Numbered from the stretch's first letter, positions 16,723 through 26,586 are shown. The stretch: 64,000 nucleotides of DNA from Streptomyces sp. PTY087I2 (GCF_001687325.1 NZ_LZRD01000008.1:231623-295622); one strand, 5' to 3'. Translations and numbers: made by a program. Notes: generated from the letters alone by a model not told the origin.

Positions 16723-17442
16723 TCAGGACCAGGCGGCGACGGTGTACCCGACGCCGTAGGGGGCGTCCTCGTACAGCAGCCGTCCGGCGAGTCCGGCGTC
16801 CCGCGCGGCGCCGCCGAGCAGCTGCCAGGGGGCCCGGCCGGCCGCCTTGAGCTCGTGGGCGAGCGTGGCGTCGAGCGCGGCGATGGCGTCGAGGTCCGCG
16901 GAGCCGAGCGCCTCGGTGGCCAGGGCGTCGAACGCGGCGGCCCGGTCGTCGAGGTAGCCGGGCGCCTTGAGGGTGCGGCAGGCGCTGCCGTCGCCCATCA
17001 CCAGGAGCGCGACCCGGTCGGCGCGGCGGGCGAGGGCGCGTCCGGCCTCCGCGCAGTCTTCCGGGGCCGCGCCCTGTGAAAGGGCGAGCCCTTCGATGGG
17101 GGCCCCCGCCCAGTGGGCCCGGTCCAGCAGCCAGGCGCCCACGGTGAGGGACTGGGGCAGCGGACCGCCCGCCGTCGCGGCGTCCTCGGGTGCGTCGCCG
17201 AGCGTCACGTCGAGGTCCACGCCGACGCCGCGGAAGGTGCCGTGCGCACCCGCCGGGTAGGGCCCGGCGGACCGGTCGTCCCCCGGCCCCACGACGACGA
17301 GCAGGTCCGGTCGCGCGGCGGCGAGCACGCCCACGGCGTCGAGGCACGCGTCACGCGCGGCGTCGAGCTCGGGGGCGGCCCCGGCGGCGACCTCGGGCAC
17401 CAGGAGCGGCGGACAGGGGCACACGGCGGCGGCGACAAGCAT
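16723..17442 (-). CDS. Class III extradiol dioxygenase LigB-like domain protein
   Basis: A 239-residue protein with the fold signature of LigB/Memo-like enzymes: N-terminal CPCPPLLVPEVA, DLLVVVGPGDD, LALLVMGDGSACRTLKAPGYLDD and LAHELKAAGRAPWQLL. The region where LigB has metal-binding His residues is reduced; only a few His are present, so dioxygenase activity is not assured. It starts at the ATG at 17442 and lies between miaB and miaA on the same strand. This context is conserved in streptomycetes as I recall. No biochemical role is known to me. Confidence 0.75.
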   Translation of the reverse strand: MLVAAAVCPCPPLLVPEVAAGAAPELDAARDACLDAVGVLAAARPDLLVVVGPGDDRSAGPYPAGAHGTFRGVGVDLDVTLGDAPEDAATAGGPLPQSLTVGAWLLDRAHWAGAPIEGLALSQGAAPEDCAEAGRALARRADRVALLVMGDGSACRTLKAPGYLDDRAAAFDALATEALGSADLDAIAALDATLAHELKAAGRAPWQLLGGAARDAGLAGRLLYEDAPYGVGYTVAAWS

Positions 17443-17620
17443 GCCGGTCAGCGTACTTGCCGACGGCCGCGGGCCGGTCGGCCGCGTGGGCCGTCGGCCC
17501 GGACCGGTGGACCACACCCGGCCATCGGCCCAGGGCGACGGACCGCCGGCCCTGGGGCCTCAGCCCAAGGCCCCGACCGGCGCGCTCCCGACCCGCTCAG
17601 CCCCTCGGCCCGCTCAGCCC

Positions 17621-19141
17621 TCAGCCGATGCCGCAGGCCGGGGCCGTGGCGGCCGGAAGCGGGTCCGGGGCGCCGATGCCGGGAAGGCCCAGCATCACTC
17701 CCGCGGGCTTCGCGGCGGCCTCGGTGGTGCGCTTCTCCCACGCGTCGCCCGCGCGGGTGGACCGTACGGCGAGCGGCGTGCCCTCCGCGAGCAGGTGGTG
17801 CGGGGCGGCGTAGGTGATCTCGACGGTCACCACGTCACCCGGGCGCACGGGCTTCTCGGGCTGCGTGAAGTGGACCAGGCGGTTGTCGGGCGCGCGGCCG
17901 GAGAGGCGCTGGGTGGCGCCGTCCTTGCGGCCCTCGCCCTCGGCGACCATGACGTCCAGGGTGCGGCCGACCTGCTTCTTGTTCTCGTCCCAGGAGATCT
18001 GCTCCTGGAGGGCGGACAGGCGCATGTACCGCTCCTGGACGACCTCCTTGGGGATCTGGCCGTCCATGTCGGCGGCCGGGGTCCCGGGGCGCTTGGAGTA
18101 CTGGAAGGTGAACGCGTTGGCGAAGCGGGCCTCGCGGACGGCGTGCATCGTCTGCTCGAAGTCCTCCTCCGTCTCGCCGGGGAAGCCCACGATGATGTCG
18201 GTGGAGATGGCGGCGTCCGGCATCGCGGCGCGCACCTTCTCGATGATCCCGAGGAAGCGCTCCTGGCGGTAGGAACGGCGCATCGCTTTCAGAATGGTGT
18301 CCGATCCGGACTGCATCGGCATGTGGAGCTGCGGCATCACGTTGGGCGTCTCGGCCATGGCGGCGATGACGTCGTCGGTGAAGTCGCGGGGGTGCGGCGA
18401 GGTGAAGCGGACGCGCTCCAGGCCCTCGATCTTTCCGCAGGCGCGCAGCAGCTTGGAGAAGGCCTCGCGGTCGCCGATGTCGGAGCCGTACGCGTTGACG
18501 TTCTGGCCGAGGAGGGTGATCTCGGAGACGCCCTCGGCGACCAGGGCCTCGATCTCGGCCAGGATGTCGCCGGTGCGGCGGTCCTTCTCCTTGCCGCGCA
18601 GCGCCGGGACGATGCAGAAGGTGCAGGTGTTGTTGCAGCCGACGGAGATGGAGACCCACGCGGCGTAGGCGGACTCGCGGCGAGTGGGGAGCGTGGAGGG
18701 GAAGGCCTCCAGGGACTCGGCGATCTCGATCTGGGCCTCTTCCTGGATGCGGGCGCGCTCCAGGAGGACCGGCAGTTTGCCGATGTTGTGCGTGCCGAAG
18801 ACGACGTCGACCCAGGGGGCCCGCTTGACGATGGTGTCGCGGTCCTTCTGCGCGAGACAGCCGCCGACGGCGATCTGCATCCCGGGGCGCTTGGTCTTCA
18901 TGGGCGCGAGGCGGCCGAGGTTCCCGTACAGCTTGTTGTCGGCGTTCTCGCGCACCGCGCAGGTGTTGAAGACGACGACGTCGGCGTCGCCGTCGGAGCC
19001 TTCGGGGGCGCGGACGTAACCGGCGCCCTCCAGGAGACCCGACAGCCGTTCGGAGTCGTGGACGTTCATCTGGCACCCGTAGGTGCGCACCTCGTAGCTC
19101 TTCTGGACGTCCACTGCTTCGCTCCGGTTGCCGCTGCTCAT
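17621..19141 (-). CDS. miaB: tRNA-2-methylthio-N6-dimethylallyladenosine synthase
   Basis: A 506-residue radical SAM methylthiotransferase that converts i6A37 to ms2i6A37 in tRNA. The N-terminal MTTase domain carries the cysteines of the auxiliary cluster ([21 protein letters not shown]). The radical SAM cluster motif is CNNTCTFC near residue 167. A TRAM domain follows ([29 protein letters not shown]). The last 35 residues are Ala/Pro-rich and variable. The ATG at 19141 gives a protein beginning just before the conserved core. It shares a pathway with miaA about 1.5 kb further along the same strand. Confidence 0.97.
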   Translation of the reverse strand: MSSGNRSEAVDVQKSYEVRTYGCQMNVHDSERLSGLLEGAGYVRAPEGSDGDADVVVFNTCAVRENADNKLYGNLGRLAPMKTKRPGMQIAVGGCLAQKDRDTIVKRAPWVDVVFGTHNIGKLPVLLERARIQEEAQIEIAESLEAFPSTLPTRRESAYAAWVSISVGCNNTCTFCIVPALRGKEKDRRTGDILAEIEALVAEGVSEITLLGQNVNAYGSDIGDREAFSKLLRACGKIEGLERVRFTSPHPRDFTDDVIAAMAETPNVMPQLHMPMQSGSDTILKAMRRSYRQERFLGIIEKVRAAMPDAAISTDIIVGFPGETEEDFEQTMHAVREARFANAFTFQYSKRPGTPAADMDGQIPKEVVQERYMRLSALQEQISWDENKKQVGRTLDVMVAEGEGRKDGATQRLSGRAPDNRLVHFTQPEKPVRPGDVVTVEITYAAPHHLLAEGTPLAVRSTRAGDAWEKRTTEAAAKPAGVMLGLPGIGAPDPLPAATAPACGIG

Positions 19142-19278
19142 GGGACAAGGGTAGGCGGTTGCCGGGCGGCGCCCCTCCGCCCCCGTGCCCTGCCCCTCTC
19201 CGCTCCCCCGCCGACTGTGGGGCGGGCCTCATGGGCGAGCCTGGCCAGGGGGGCGGGTGAGCTGGCAGGATCGCGCGC

Positions 19279-20280
19279 ATGCACCACGCTCTGTCCCGAT
19301 TCGGCCGCCGACGCACCCTTCAGACGGGCGCCGTCCTAGCGGTCGTGCTCGGGCTGCTCGCGTGGTGGCTTCTGCCCCAGGGGGACGAGGGGGACCCGAG
19401 CGGTCCGCTCACCTTCTCCACCGGGGTGCCCAGCGGGGTCTACCAGCGGTACGGGGAACGGCTGGAGGACGCGCTCGCCAAGGACATGCCGGAGGTGGCC
19501 ATACGGCTGCGGACCAGCGAGGGGTCGCAGCAGAACCTCGCCCGGGTGGCGACGGGCGAGGCGGACTTCACCATCGCGACGGCCGACGCCGTGGCGACCT
19601 ATCTGCGCGACGGCAGGCCGGGCGCCCAGCGGCTGCGCGGCTGCGTCCGGCTGTACGACGACTACGTCCAGCTGGTCGTCCCCCGCGACTCCGACATCCG
19701 CAGCGTCTCCGACCTGCGGGACAAGCGGGTGGGCGTCGGCCAGGAGGGTTCGGGGGTGCGGCTGGTCGCGGACCGGCTGCTGAAGGCGGCGGGGCTCGAT
19801 CCGGCCGACGACATCACCCCGGTGCCGGTGGGCATCGACACCATGCCCGTACGGCTGACGCAGGGGCGGCTGGACGCCTTCTTCTGGTCGGGCGGGCTGC
19901 CGACCGCCGCCGTGCAGGAGCTGTCGGAGCGCTTCGACATCCGGCTGGTGCCGCTGGAGGCGGCCCTGGTCGCGAAGTTGCAGGCGGCGACCGGGCCCAC
20001 CCGTTTCTACCGGTCGGCCATGATGCCCGCCGACGCCTATCCGGAGGCCCAGCAGGGCCAGTCGGTGCCCACAGTCGCCGTCGCCAATCTGCTGGTGACG
20101 ACCGACCGTACGGACGCGGCCATGACCGAGGCCTTCACCCGGACGGTGATCAACAGCCGGGACCGGATCGGCCGTGAGGTCCACGCGGCGCAGCTGGTGG
20201 ATCTGCGGACGGCGATCTACACGGATCCGCTGGACGTGCACGAAGGCGCCAAGGACTATTACCGCTCGGTGAAGCCGTAA
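19279..20280 (+). CDS. TAXI-family (TRAP-associated) solute-binding protein
   Basis: A 333-residue protein with one N-terminal membrane segment (AVLAVVLGLLAWWLLP) and a TAXI-type ligand-binding domain: FSTGVPSGVYQRYGERL, RTSEGSQQNLARVATGEADF, and GVGQEGSGVRLVADRLL. There is no lipobox Cys, so it is a membrane-anchored or secreted binding protein. The usual TRAP permease genes are absent. Instead it faces, tail to tail, a histidine kinase and response regulator, 93 nt apart. A role presenting a ligand to that kinase is my inference. AGGA lies about 8 nt before the ATG. Confidence 0.85.
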   Translation: MHHALSRFGRRRTLQTGAVLAVVLGLLAWWLLPQGDEGDPSGPLTFSTGVPSGVYQRYGERLEDALAKDMPEVAIRLRTSEGSQQNLARVATGEADFTIATADAVATYLRDGRPGAQRLRGCVRLYDDYVQLVVPRDSDIRSVSDLRDKRVGVGQEGSGVRLVADRLLKAAGLDPADDITPVPVGIDTMPVRLTQGRLDAFFWSGGLPTAAVQELSERFDIRLVPLEAALVAKLQAATGPTRFYRSAMMPADAYPEAQQGQSVPTVAVANLLVTTDRTDAAMTEAFTRTVINSRDRIGREVHAAQLVDLRTAIYTDPLDVHEGAKDYYRSVKP

Positions 20281-20373
20281 ACGCTGTTCGGTGAAAGCCG
20301 TGAATGGCGGTTCGGTGAAACCCCGAAAGCTGTTCGGCGAGGGCACGGGCCCTCCTCAACCCGGGCTCCCGGC

Positions 20374-21768
20374 TCAGCCGCCCGGCTGTTCGCGGGGCAG
20401 TGAGACGGTCACCCGCAGGCCGTGCGGTGCGTGGTGTTCGTACGCGATCGAGCCGCCGCCCGCCGCGAGCAGCACCCGGGAGATCGAGAGGCCCAGGCCC
20501 GACCCGCTGACATTCTGGTGGCGGGTGCTGCGCCAGAAGCGGTCCCCGACACGTTCCAGTTCCGCTTCGGTGAGGCCGGGGCCCCGGTCGGCGACCGCGA
20601 CGGTCGTCGTACGGGTTCCGGCAGCGACGGTGACGGTGACGTCCTCGCCGGCCGGGGTGAACTTCAGGGCGTTGTCGATCACCGCGTCCAGGGCGCTGGA
20701 GAGCGCCACGGGGTCGGCCCAGGCGGTGGCCGCCGGGGAGCCTTCCAGGGTGAGCCGCACGCCCTCGCGGTCCGCCATCGGGCGCCAGGAGGCGACGCGT
20801 TCGGCGGTGAGCGGGACGATGTCGATCAGCTGGAGGTCCGCCTCGGCGTGCTCGGCCAGCGCGAGGTCCAGGAGGTCGTCGAGGACCCGGGCCAGCCGCT
20901 TGCCCTCGGTGCGCACGGCGGCGATCTCCTCGCTGTCCTCGGGCAGCTCCAGGGCGAGCAGCTCGATGCGCAGCAGCAGGGCGGCGAGCGGGTTGCGCAG
21001 CTGGTGCGAGGCGTCGGCGACGAAGGCGCGCTGCTGCTCCAGCACGTCCTCGACGTTGTCCGCCATCTCGTTGAAGGAGCGGGCCAGGTGCCGGAGCTCC
21101 GGCGGCCCGGCGGAGGCGGCGACGCGGGAGCGCATGCGGCCCCCGGCGATGTCCCGGGTGGCCGCGTCCAATGTCCGTACGGGCAGCAGGACCCAGCCGG
21201 TGAGCCGGACCGCCGCGGCGACCGCCACCAGCAGGGCCAGGGCCTCGCCGAGGCCGATCAGCAGCCAGGTCCGCAGGATCCGGGACCGCATCTCGCCGGT
21301 GGGTGAGTCGATGACGACCACGGCGACCACATCGCCGTCGCGCACCACGGGCGAGGCGACGACGACGCGCCCGTCGCGCCAGGGCCAGACCTGCGGCGGA
21401 TCGTGCGAGCGGCGGCCGAGCAGCGCCTCGTCGAAGGCCGTGCGCCCCTCCCCCTCGGCGGGCAGGGTCCAGGAGCCGGGCGCCTTGGCCAGGGCCCGGT
21501 CGTCCTGGAAGAAGACGCCGGCGCGGATGTCGTACACCGAGGCGTAGACCTCCAGGTCGGTCTGGAGGGTGCGGCGGCGCTCCTCGCTGTCCGGGGAGGT
21601 GTCGGTGATGGCCTGCGCCAGGGCGGCGAACCGCGCGGTGTCGTCGATCCGGTCGATGACCAGGCGCTGCTGCTCGGCGGCGGCCACGCTGATCGCGAGC
21701 GGGAAGCCGAGGGTGACCAGGACTGCGGCCATCAGGACGATGAGCAGCGGGAGCAGGCGGGAGCGCAC
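20374..21768 (-). CDS. Membrane sensor histidine kinase
   Basis: A 464-residue kinase with two membrane segments (about 5-30 and 165-188), an extracytoplasmic sensor region between them, then a HAMP domain. The dimerisation helix has the phospho-acceptor His in [12 protein letters not shown]-binding boxes follow: N (DNALKF), G1 (DRGPGLT) and G2 (GSGLGLSI). It starts with a GTG at 21768, 21 nt after the response regulator stop, so the two are one operon. The gene ends 93 nt from the convergent TAXI binding-protein gene. The signal is unknown. Confidence 0.92.
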   Translation of the reverse strand: MRSRLLPLLIVLMAAVLVTLGFPLAISVAAAEQQRLVIDRIDDTARFAALAQAITDTSPDSEERRRTLQTDLEVYASVYDIRAGVFFQDDRALAKAPGSWTLPAEGEGRTAFDEALLGRRSHDPPQVWPWRDGRVVVASPVVRDGDVVAVVVIDSPTGEMRSRILRTWLLIGLGEALALLVAVAAAVRLTGWVLLPVRTLDAATRDIAGGRMRSRVAASAGPPELRHLARSFNEMADNVEDVLEQQRAFVADASHQLRNPLAALLLRIELLALELPEDSEEIAAVRTEGKRLARVLDDLLDLALAEHAEADLQLIDIVPLTAERVASWRPMADREGVRLTLEGSPAATAWADPVALSSALDAVIDNALKFTPAGEDVTVTVAAGTRTTTVAVADRGPGLTEAELERVGDRFWRSTRHQNVSGSGLGLSISRVLLAAGGGSIAYEHHAPHGLRVTVSLPREQPGG

Positions 21769-21789
21769 CGGGGAAACGTACCCGTTCGG

Positions 21790-22482
21790 TTACGCGGACG
21801 GCGCGACGAGCCGGTAGCCGACGCCCCGCACGGTCTCGATCAGGGTGGGCAGCCGCAGCTTGGAGCGCAGGGAGGCGACGTGGACCTCCAGGGTGCGTCC
21901 GGTCCCCTCCCAGCTGGTGCGCCAGACCTCGCTGATGATCTGCTCGCGGCGGAAGACGACGCCGGGGCGCTGGGCGAGGAGGGCCAGCAGGTCGAACTCC
22001 TTGCGGGTGAGCTGGACTTCCTCGCCGTCGACGCTGACCCGGCGGGTCGGCAGCTCGATGGCGACCGGGCCGAGGCGCAGGGCGGCGACGGGGGTCGGGG
22101 CGGTGTCCTCGCCCCCGGAGGTGCGCCGGGCGACCGCGTGGATACGGGCGAGCAGCTCGCCGGTGTCGTACGGCTTGGTGACGTAGTCGTCGGCGCCCAG
22201 GTTGAGGCCGTGGATGCGCGAGCGCACGTCGGCGCGGGCGGTGACCATGATCACGGGGGTCGCGGTGCGCTTGCGGATCTTGCCGCAGACCTCGTAGCCG
22301 TCCTGGTCGGGCAGGCCGAGGTCGAGGAGGATCACCCCGAAGGGCTCCCTCTCGGCGGGCAGCAGCGCACGCAGGGCCTCCTCGCCGTTGCGGGCGTGCA
22401 CGACCTGGAATCCGTGCCGGGCGAGCACGGCGGACAGGGCCGCCGCGACATGGTCGTCGTCCTCGACGAGCAGCAGTCTCAT
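21790..22482 (-). CDS. OmpR/PhoB-family response regulator
   Basis: A 230-residue regulator: receiver domain with LLVEDDDH, phospho-acceptor Asp in [12 protein letters not shown], Lys in VTKPYD; then a winged-helix DNA-binding domain ([13 protein letters not shown] ... [10 protein letters not shown] ... TVRGVGYRL). The frame is open to 22554, but the ATG at 22482 with GGAGGGAGGG upstream begins exactly at the receiver core. It is the first gene of the two-component operon and is divergent from gluA across a 387-nt region with inverted repeats. Confidence 0.94.
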   Translation of the reverse strand: MRLLLVEDDDHVAAALSAVLARHGFQVVHARNGEEALRALLPAEREPFGVILLDLGLPDQDGYEVCGKIRKRTATPVIMVTARADVRSRIHGLNLGADDYVTKPYDTGELLARIHAVARRTSGGEDTAPTPVAALRLGPVAIELPTRRVSVDGEEVQLTRKEFDLLALLAQRPGVVFRREQIISEVWRTSWEGTGRTLEVHVASLRSKLRLPTLIETVRGVGYRLVAPSA

Positions 22483-22869
22483 GACCCTCCCTCCGTCTCT
22501 CCCGGGGCCGTCCGGCTCCTCGGGCTCCTCCGTACAACCGTTGCACGCTGTCACCGGGTGTTGTCCCGCGTTTCACCCTGCTTCATCCGGAAGACCCGTG
22601 CGGTGATCTTCCGTTCATCGACGCTTCGCGTCGACCTCGCTCAAGGCATCCACGCCGATGAACGGCTCACCAGTCAAGAGTCTGCCGGTTACAGCGGGGT
22701 TTCCGTTATGCACCCGGTACGCCCCGGGGCGGCGCGGGGCGTCCTGTTCACGCGGAGTGTCCGGTTGCCGCCGGATCGTTATGCTCAATTTCCGCTCAGA
22801 TGTAATGACGTTGGTCGCACTGCGTCATTAGGGTCCTTGTTCAACCGAGGAGGACGGAGCAAGAAGCCG
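22483..22869. promoter_or_regulatory. Divergent control region, response regulator / gluABCD
   Basis: These 387 nt hold the promoters of two divergent operons. Visible elements are a 10-bp perfect inverted repeat (ccgttcatcg at 22611-22620 and cgatgaacgg at 22656-22665), which overlaps a smaller hairpin (tcgacg/cgtcga at 22618-22634), and an 8-bp inverted repeat at 22803-22830 close to gluA. The gluA-proximal part is much more AT-rich than the surroundings. No ORF with a ribosome binding site is apparent. Confidence 0.6.
22803..22830. promoter_or_regulatory. Palindromic operator-like site upstream of gluA
   Basis: The arms taatgacg and cgtcatta are perfect inverted repeats separated by 12 nt, ending 39 nt before the gluA start. 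The spacing of the arms, about two helical turns centre to centre, suits a dimeric regulator. No known regulator is assigned. Confidence 0.6.
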
Positions 22870-23655
22870 ATGAGCGGAGTTTCAGTGACCAAGGCCGCCG
22901 AGGATGCCGCGCCCGCGGCGAACGACCTGGTCGTACTGAGCAACGTCAACAAGCACTTCGGCGCGCTGCATGTGCTCCAGGACATCGACCTGACCATCGC
23001 CCGTGGCGAGGTCGTGGTCGTCATCGGGCCTTCCGGGTCCGGCAAGTCCACGCTGTGCCGCACGATCAACCGCTTGGAGACGGTCGACTCGGGAGCGATC
23101 TCGATCGACGGCAAGCCCCTGCCCCAGGAGGGCAAGGAGCTGGCCAGGCTGCGTGCCGACGTGGGCATGGTCTTCCAGTCGTTCAATCTCTTCGCACACA
23201 AGACGGTGCTGGAGAACGTCATGCTGGGCCAGATCAAGGTCCGCAAGGCCGACAAGAAGGCCGCGGAGGAGAAGGCCCGGACCCTGCTCGACCGGGTGGG
23301 CGTCGGCGTACAGGCCGACAAGTACCCGGCGCAGCTCTCCGGTGGCCAGCAGCAACGCGTCGCGATCGCACGGGCGTTGGCGATGGACCCGAAGGTCATG
23401 CTCTTCGACGAGCCCACGTCGGCGCTCGACCCGGAGATGATCAACGAGGTCCTGGAGGTCATGCAGCAGCTGGCCAGGGACGGGATGACGATGATCGTCG
23501 TCACCCATGAGATGGGCTTCGCCCGGTCCGCCGCCAACCGCGTCGTGTTCATGGCGGACGGGAAGATCGTCGAAGAGGCGGCGCCCGACCAGTTCTTCAG
23601 CAATCCGCGCAGCGACCGGGCCAAGGACTTCCTGTCGAAGATCCTTCACCACTGA
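22870..23655 (+). CDS. gluA: Glutamate ABC transporter, ATP-binding subunit
   Basis: A 261-residue polar amino acid ABC ATPase: Walker [11 protein letters not shown]-loop VFQSFNLF, signature [15 protein letters not shown], Walker [12 protein letters not shown] and switch His in VTHEMGF. It energises glutamate uptake with the three genes that follow. The start is the ATG at 22870, with a GGAG-type site upstream; a GTG at 22885 with its own GGAG is an alternative that shortens the protein by five residues. gluA opens the gluABCD operon, as in Corynebacterium and streptomycetes. Confidence 0.95.
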   Translation: MSGVSVTKAAEDAAPAANDLVVLSNVNKHFGALHVLQDIDLTIARGEVVVVIGPSGSGKSTLCRTINRLETVDSGAISIDGKPLPQEGKELARLRADVGMVFQSFNLFAHKTVLENVMLGQIKVRKADKKAAEEKARTLLDRVGVGVQADKYPAQLSGGQQQRVAIARALAMDPKVMLFDEPTSALDPEMINEVLEVMQQLARDGMTMIVVTHEMGFARSAANRVVFMADGKIVEEAAPDQFFSNPRSDRAKDFLSKILHH

Positions 23656-23687
23656 CGACAACGACCTACGACCTAAGGATTGTTCAC

Positions 23688-24611
23688 ATGAAGCTCCGCA
23701 AATCCGCCGCCCTGGCGGCCATCGCCGTCCTCGCCCTGACCGCGACCGCGTGTGGTGGCAAGGAGGGTTCCGCCGGTGACAAGCCGGGCGGCACGAAGCC
23801 GGGTTCCTCCGAGGCCCCCGCGCTCCCGACGTACACCGCGGCCTCCGGTGTCGACCTGGACTCCCCGGTCTTCAAGAAGGCCAAGGAGCGCGGCAAGCTG
23901 GTCATCGGCGCCAAGGCCGACCAGCCGTACCTGGGCTTCGAGGACCAGTCGACCAAGGAGCGTTCGGGCTTCGACATCGAGATCGCCAAGATGGTCGCCG
24001 CCGACCTGGGCTTCTCGGACAAGCAGATCGAGTGGAAGACGGTCGACTCCGGCGTCCGTGAGACGGCCATCTCCAAGGGCCAGGTCGACTACTACGTCGG
24101 CACCTACACGATCAACGACGAGCGCAAGAAGCAGGTCGGCTTCGCCGGTCCGTACTACAAGGCCGGCGCCGACCTCCTGGTGCGCCAGGACGAGAAGTCC
24201 ATCACCGGCAAGGAGTCGGTGAAGGGCAAGAAGGTCTGCTCGATCGTCGGCTCCACGCCGCTCCAGGAGATCAAGAAGCCGGAGTACGGCGCGAGCGTCG
24301 TCGAGCTGGCCAAGTACTCCGACTGCGTGCAGCAGCTGCTGACCAAGCAGGTCGACGCCGTCACCACGGACGACTCGATCCTCAAGGGTTACGCCGCCGC
24401 CAACTCCGGCAAGCTCAAGGTCGTCGGCAAGCCGTTCACCGACGAGCCCTACGGCGTCGGCCTGAACAAGGACGACAAGGTGCTCCGCGAGGCCATCAGC
24501 AAGTCGCTGGAGGACCGCGTCAAGGACGGCACGTACAAGAAGATCTACGAGGCCACCCTCGGCCTGTCCGGCTCGGACTACGTCGACCCGCCGGCCATCG
24601 AGCGTTACTGA
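23688..24611 (+). CDS. gluB: Glutamate ABC transporter, substrate-binding lipoprotein
   Basis: A 307-residue lipoprotein: basic N-terminus, hydrophobic segment and lipobox LTATAC, followed by a Gly/Lys/Ser linker. The type 2 periplasmic-binding fold of the amino acid group shows IGAKADQPYLGFED, SGFDIEIAKMVAADLG, VDYYVGTYTINDERKK and DEPYGVGLNKDD. It binds the substrate outside the membrane and delivers it to GluCD. It lies 32 nt after gluA and is followed by a hairpin before gluC, which may raise its expression over that of the permease genes. Confidence 0.94.
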   Translation: MKLRKSAALAAIAVLALTATACGGKEGSAGDKPGGTKPGSSEAPALPTYTAASGVDLDSPVFKKAKERGKLVIGAKADQPYLGFEDQSTKERSGFDIEIAKMVAADLGFSDKQIEWKTVDSGVRETAISKGQVDYYVGTYTINDERKKQVGFAGPYYKAGADLLVRQDEKSITGKESVKGKKVCSIVGSTPLQEIKKPEYGASVVELAKYSDCVQQLLTKQVDAVTTDDSILKGYAAANSGKLKVVGKPFTDEPYGVGLNKDDKVLREAISKSLEDRVKDGTYKKIYEATLGLSGSDYVDPPAIERY

Positions 24612-24617
24612 CGTCCT

Positions 24618-24644
24618 CGGGCGCCCGGCACCACCGGGCGCCCG
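24618..24644 (+). terminator. Intra-operon hairpin between gluB and gluC
   Basis: A perfect 11-bp stem (cgggcgcccgg / ccgggcgcccg) with a 5-nt loop starts 6 nt after the gluB stop. Such hairpins after binding-protein genes often act as partial terminators or 3' mRNA stabilisers; here that is an inference from position. Confidence 0.65.
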
Positions 24645-24824
24645 GCACATGTCCGCGTCGGACCCGGCAGCCGCCGGTGTCCGCGTGCCGACACCCGTCA
24701 CGACGCCCCGCGAGTGACACAGGCGTCCCGTACGCCCCCGCCGCACCCTCTCCCCGGGGACGGCGGGCGAACGGGGCGCTCCTTCCCCTGCCCCGATGCC
24801 GATGACCGCCGACGCGGAGACCTC

Positions 24825-25472
24825 ATGAACGTACTGCTCGACAATTTCCCAGCGTTCCGCGACGGCTTCATAGGAACTGTGTCGATCACCGCCGTCAGCT
24901 CGCTTATCGCCCTGGTTCTCGGTGTCGTCGTCGCCGGATTCCGCGTCTCGCCGGTGCCGCCGCTGCGGTACTTCGGCACCGCGTGGGTCACGCTGATGCG
25001 CAACACCCCGCTGACGCTGCTCTTCCTGATCTTCTTCTTCGTGGTGCCGGAGATCCTCTTCCCGGGGATGAGCCCGTTCGTCCTCGGCTCCCTGGCCCTC
25101 GGCTTCTACACCTCGTCCTTCATCTGCGAGGCGGTCCGCTCCGGCATCAGCACCGTGCCGCTGGGACAGGCGGAGGCCGCGCGCTCGATCGGCATGACGT
25201 TCGCCCAGACCCTGCGGATCGTCGTGCTCCCCCAGGCGACGCGGACGGTGATCCCGCCGCTCAGCAGCATCTTCATCGCCCTGACGAAGAACTCCGCGAT
25301 CGCCGGCGCCTTCAGCAACGCCGAACTGTTCGGCTGGCAGAAGCTGATGAGTGACAAGGGCTACGACATCGTCCCCGTCTTCATCTGGGTGGCCATCGGG
25401 TACCTGATCATCACCTTTACCATCAGCGGCCTCTTCCGGCTGCTGGAGCGTCGCATGGAGGTCGCCCGATGA
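24825..25472 (+). CDS. gluC: Glutamate ABC transporter, permease subunit 1
   Basis: A 215-residue inner-membrane permease of the His/Glu/Gln/Arg family. The EAA loop is EAARSIGMTFAQTLRIVVLPQATR. The start at 24825 (GGAG 6 nt upstream) is preferred to the in-frame ATG at 24714, which would add a Pro/Gly-rich stretch with no membrane segment. Its stop overlaps the next start (ATGA), so gluC and gluD are translationally coupled. Confidence 0.94.
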   Translation: MNVLLDNFPAFRDGFIGTVSITAVSSLIALVLGVVVAGFRVSPVPPLRYFGTAWVTLMRNTPLTLLFLIFFFVVPEILFPGMSPFVLGSLALGFYTSSFICEAVRSGISTVPLGQAEAARSIGMTFAQTLRIVVLPQATRTVIPPLSSIFIALTKNSAIAGAFSNAELFGWQKLMSDKGYDIVPVFIWVAIGYLIITFTISGLFRLLERRMEVAR

Positions 25473-26410
25473 GCGCCAGCGTTCTTTACGACGCCCCGGG
25501 TCCCAAGGCCGTCGTCCGCAACCGCATCTACGCCGTCGTCGGCACGCTCGCCATCGCGGCGCTGATCGTCGTCAGCATCCTGCGGCTCGCCGACAAGGGG
25601 CACCTCGCCCCCGAGATGTGGGACATCTTCAACTACGCGGGGATCCGGCAGAACATCGCCGACGCCGTGCTCGCGACCCTCAAGGCGTTCGGTCTCGCGG
25701 CGGTCGGCTCGCTCGTCCTCGGCGTGCTCCTGGCGGTGGGCCGGCTCTCCGACCACAAGCCGGTCCGCTGGGTGGCGACCACGTTCATCGAGCTGTTCCG
25801 CTCGCTGCCGCTGCTGATCACCATCTACGCGATCTGGGTCGGCTTCCTCACCGACTACTCGATGTGGGCGCTGGCGGCGGGCCTCTCCGTCTACAACGGC
25901 TGCGTCCAGGCCGAGGTGCTGCGGGCCGGCATCAACGCGGTGCCCAAGGGCCAGCGCGAGGCGGCGTACGCCCTCGGCATGAGCAAGACGCAGGTCATGA
26001 CGACCGTCCTGATGCCGCAGGCGATCCGGTCGATGCTGCCGACGATCATCAGCCAGCTCGTGGTGACCCTCAAGGACACCTCGCTCGGCTTCATCATCCT
26101 GTACCCGGAGCTGCTCCAGACCGCACGCCTGATCGCCTCCAACACCCAGGTGAACGGCCAGTACCCGTACGTCTCGACGATCGTCGTCATCGGCACGATC
26201 TACATCGCGATGTGTCTGCTGCTCTCGGCGCTGGCGACGTGGATCGAGAAGCGCGGCCGCCGCGCCAAGACCGGCATCAAGGTGGCACCCGGCGTCCAGA
26301 CCGCCGACATCCCCGCGGTGGAGGACATTCCCGGCCCGCGGGCCGGGGGCGCAGGGGGCGCAGGCCCGACGGTCGATGGTGCCGCTGGGGCCGGAGTGAC
26401 GAAGGACTGA
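25469..26410 (+). CDS. gluD: Glutamate ABC transporter, permease subunit 2
   Basis: A 313-residue permease with the EAA motif REAAYALGMSKTQVMTTVLMPQAIR. It forms the membrane channel with GluC. The C-terminus carries an additional Ala/Gly/Pro-rich cytoplasmic tail of about 45 residues after the last membrane segment, which is longer than in most permeases. The ATG start overlaps the gluC stop. It is the last gene of the operon and is followed by a short hairpin. Confidence 0.94.
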   Translation: MSASVLYDAPGPKAVVRNRIYAVVGTLAIAALIVVSILRLADKGHLAPEMWDIFNYAGIRQNIADAVLATLKAFGLAAVGSLVLGVLLAVGRLSDHKPVRWVATTFIELFRSLPLLITIYAIWVGFLTDYSMWALAAGLSVYNGCVQAEVLRAGINAVPKGQREAAYALGMSKTQVMTTVLMPQAIRSMLPTIISQLVVTLKDTSLGFIILYPELLQTARLIASNTQVNGQYPYVSTIVVIGTIYIAMCLLLSALATWIEKRGRRAKTGIKVAPGVQTADIPAVEDIPGPRAGGAGGAGPTVDGAAGAGVTKD

Positions 26411-26416
26411 CCTCCC

Positions 26417-26435
26417 CGGGGCCTTCCCGGCCCCG
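26417..26435 (+). terminator. Short hairpin after gluD
   Basis: A 7-bp GC stem (cggggcc / ggccccg) with a 5-nt loop lies 7 nt after the gluD stop. There is no U-tract. It is a plausible but weak terminator for the glu operon. Confidence 0.5.
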
Positions 26436-26586
26436 CCGTGCAGGAGCATTCGAGGCAGCGGCGCACGCGTCGCTGCCTCGGTCACTTGACGCAAGCACCA
26501 CCAGTGGGTTGCATACGTTCTGTGATCACGCACCCGGCTGTTTCTGCCACGTTCCGCATGACCGTCAGGGCCGGAGGGTACGCGCT

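Noticed and set aside
16723..17442. A functional ring-cleaving dioxygenase
   Set aside because: The fold resembles LigB, but the metal-binding His pattern is not convincing and there are no catabolic neighbours, so only the fold-level name is kept.
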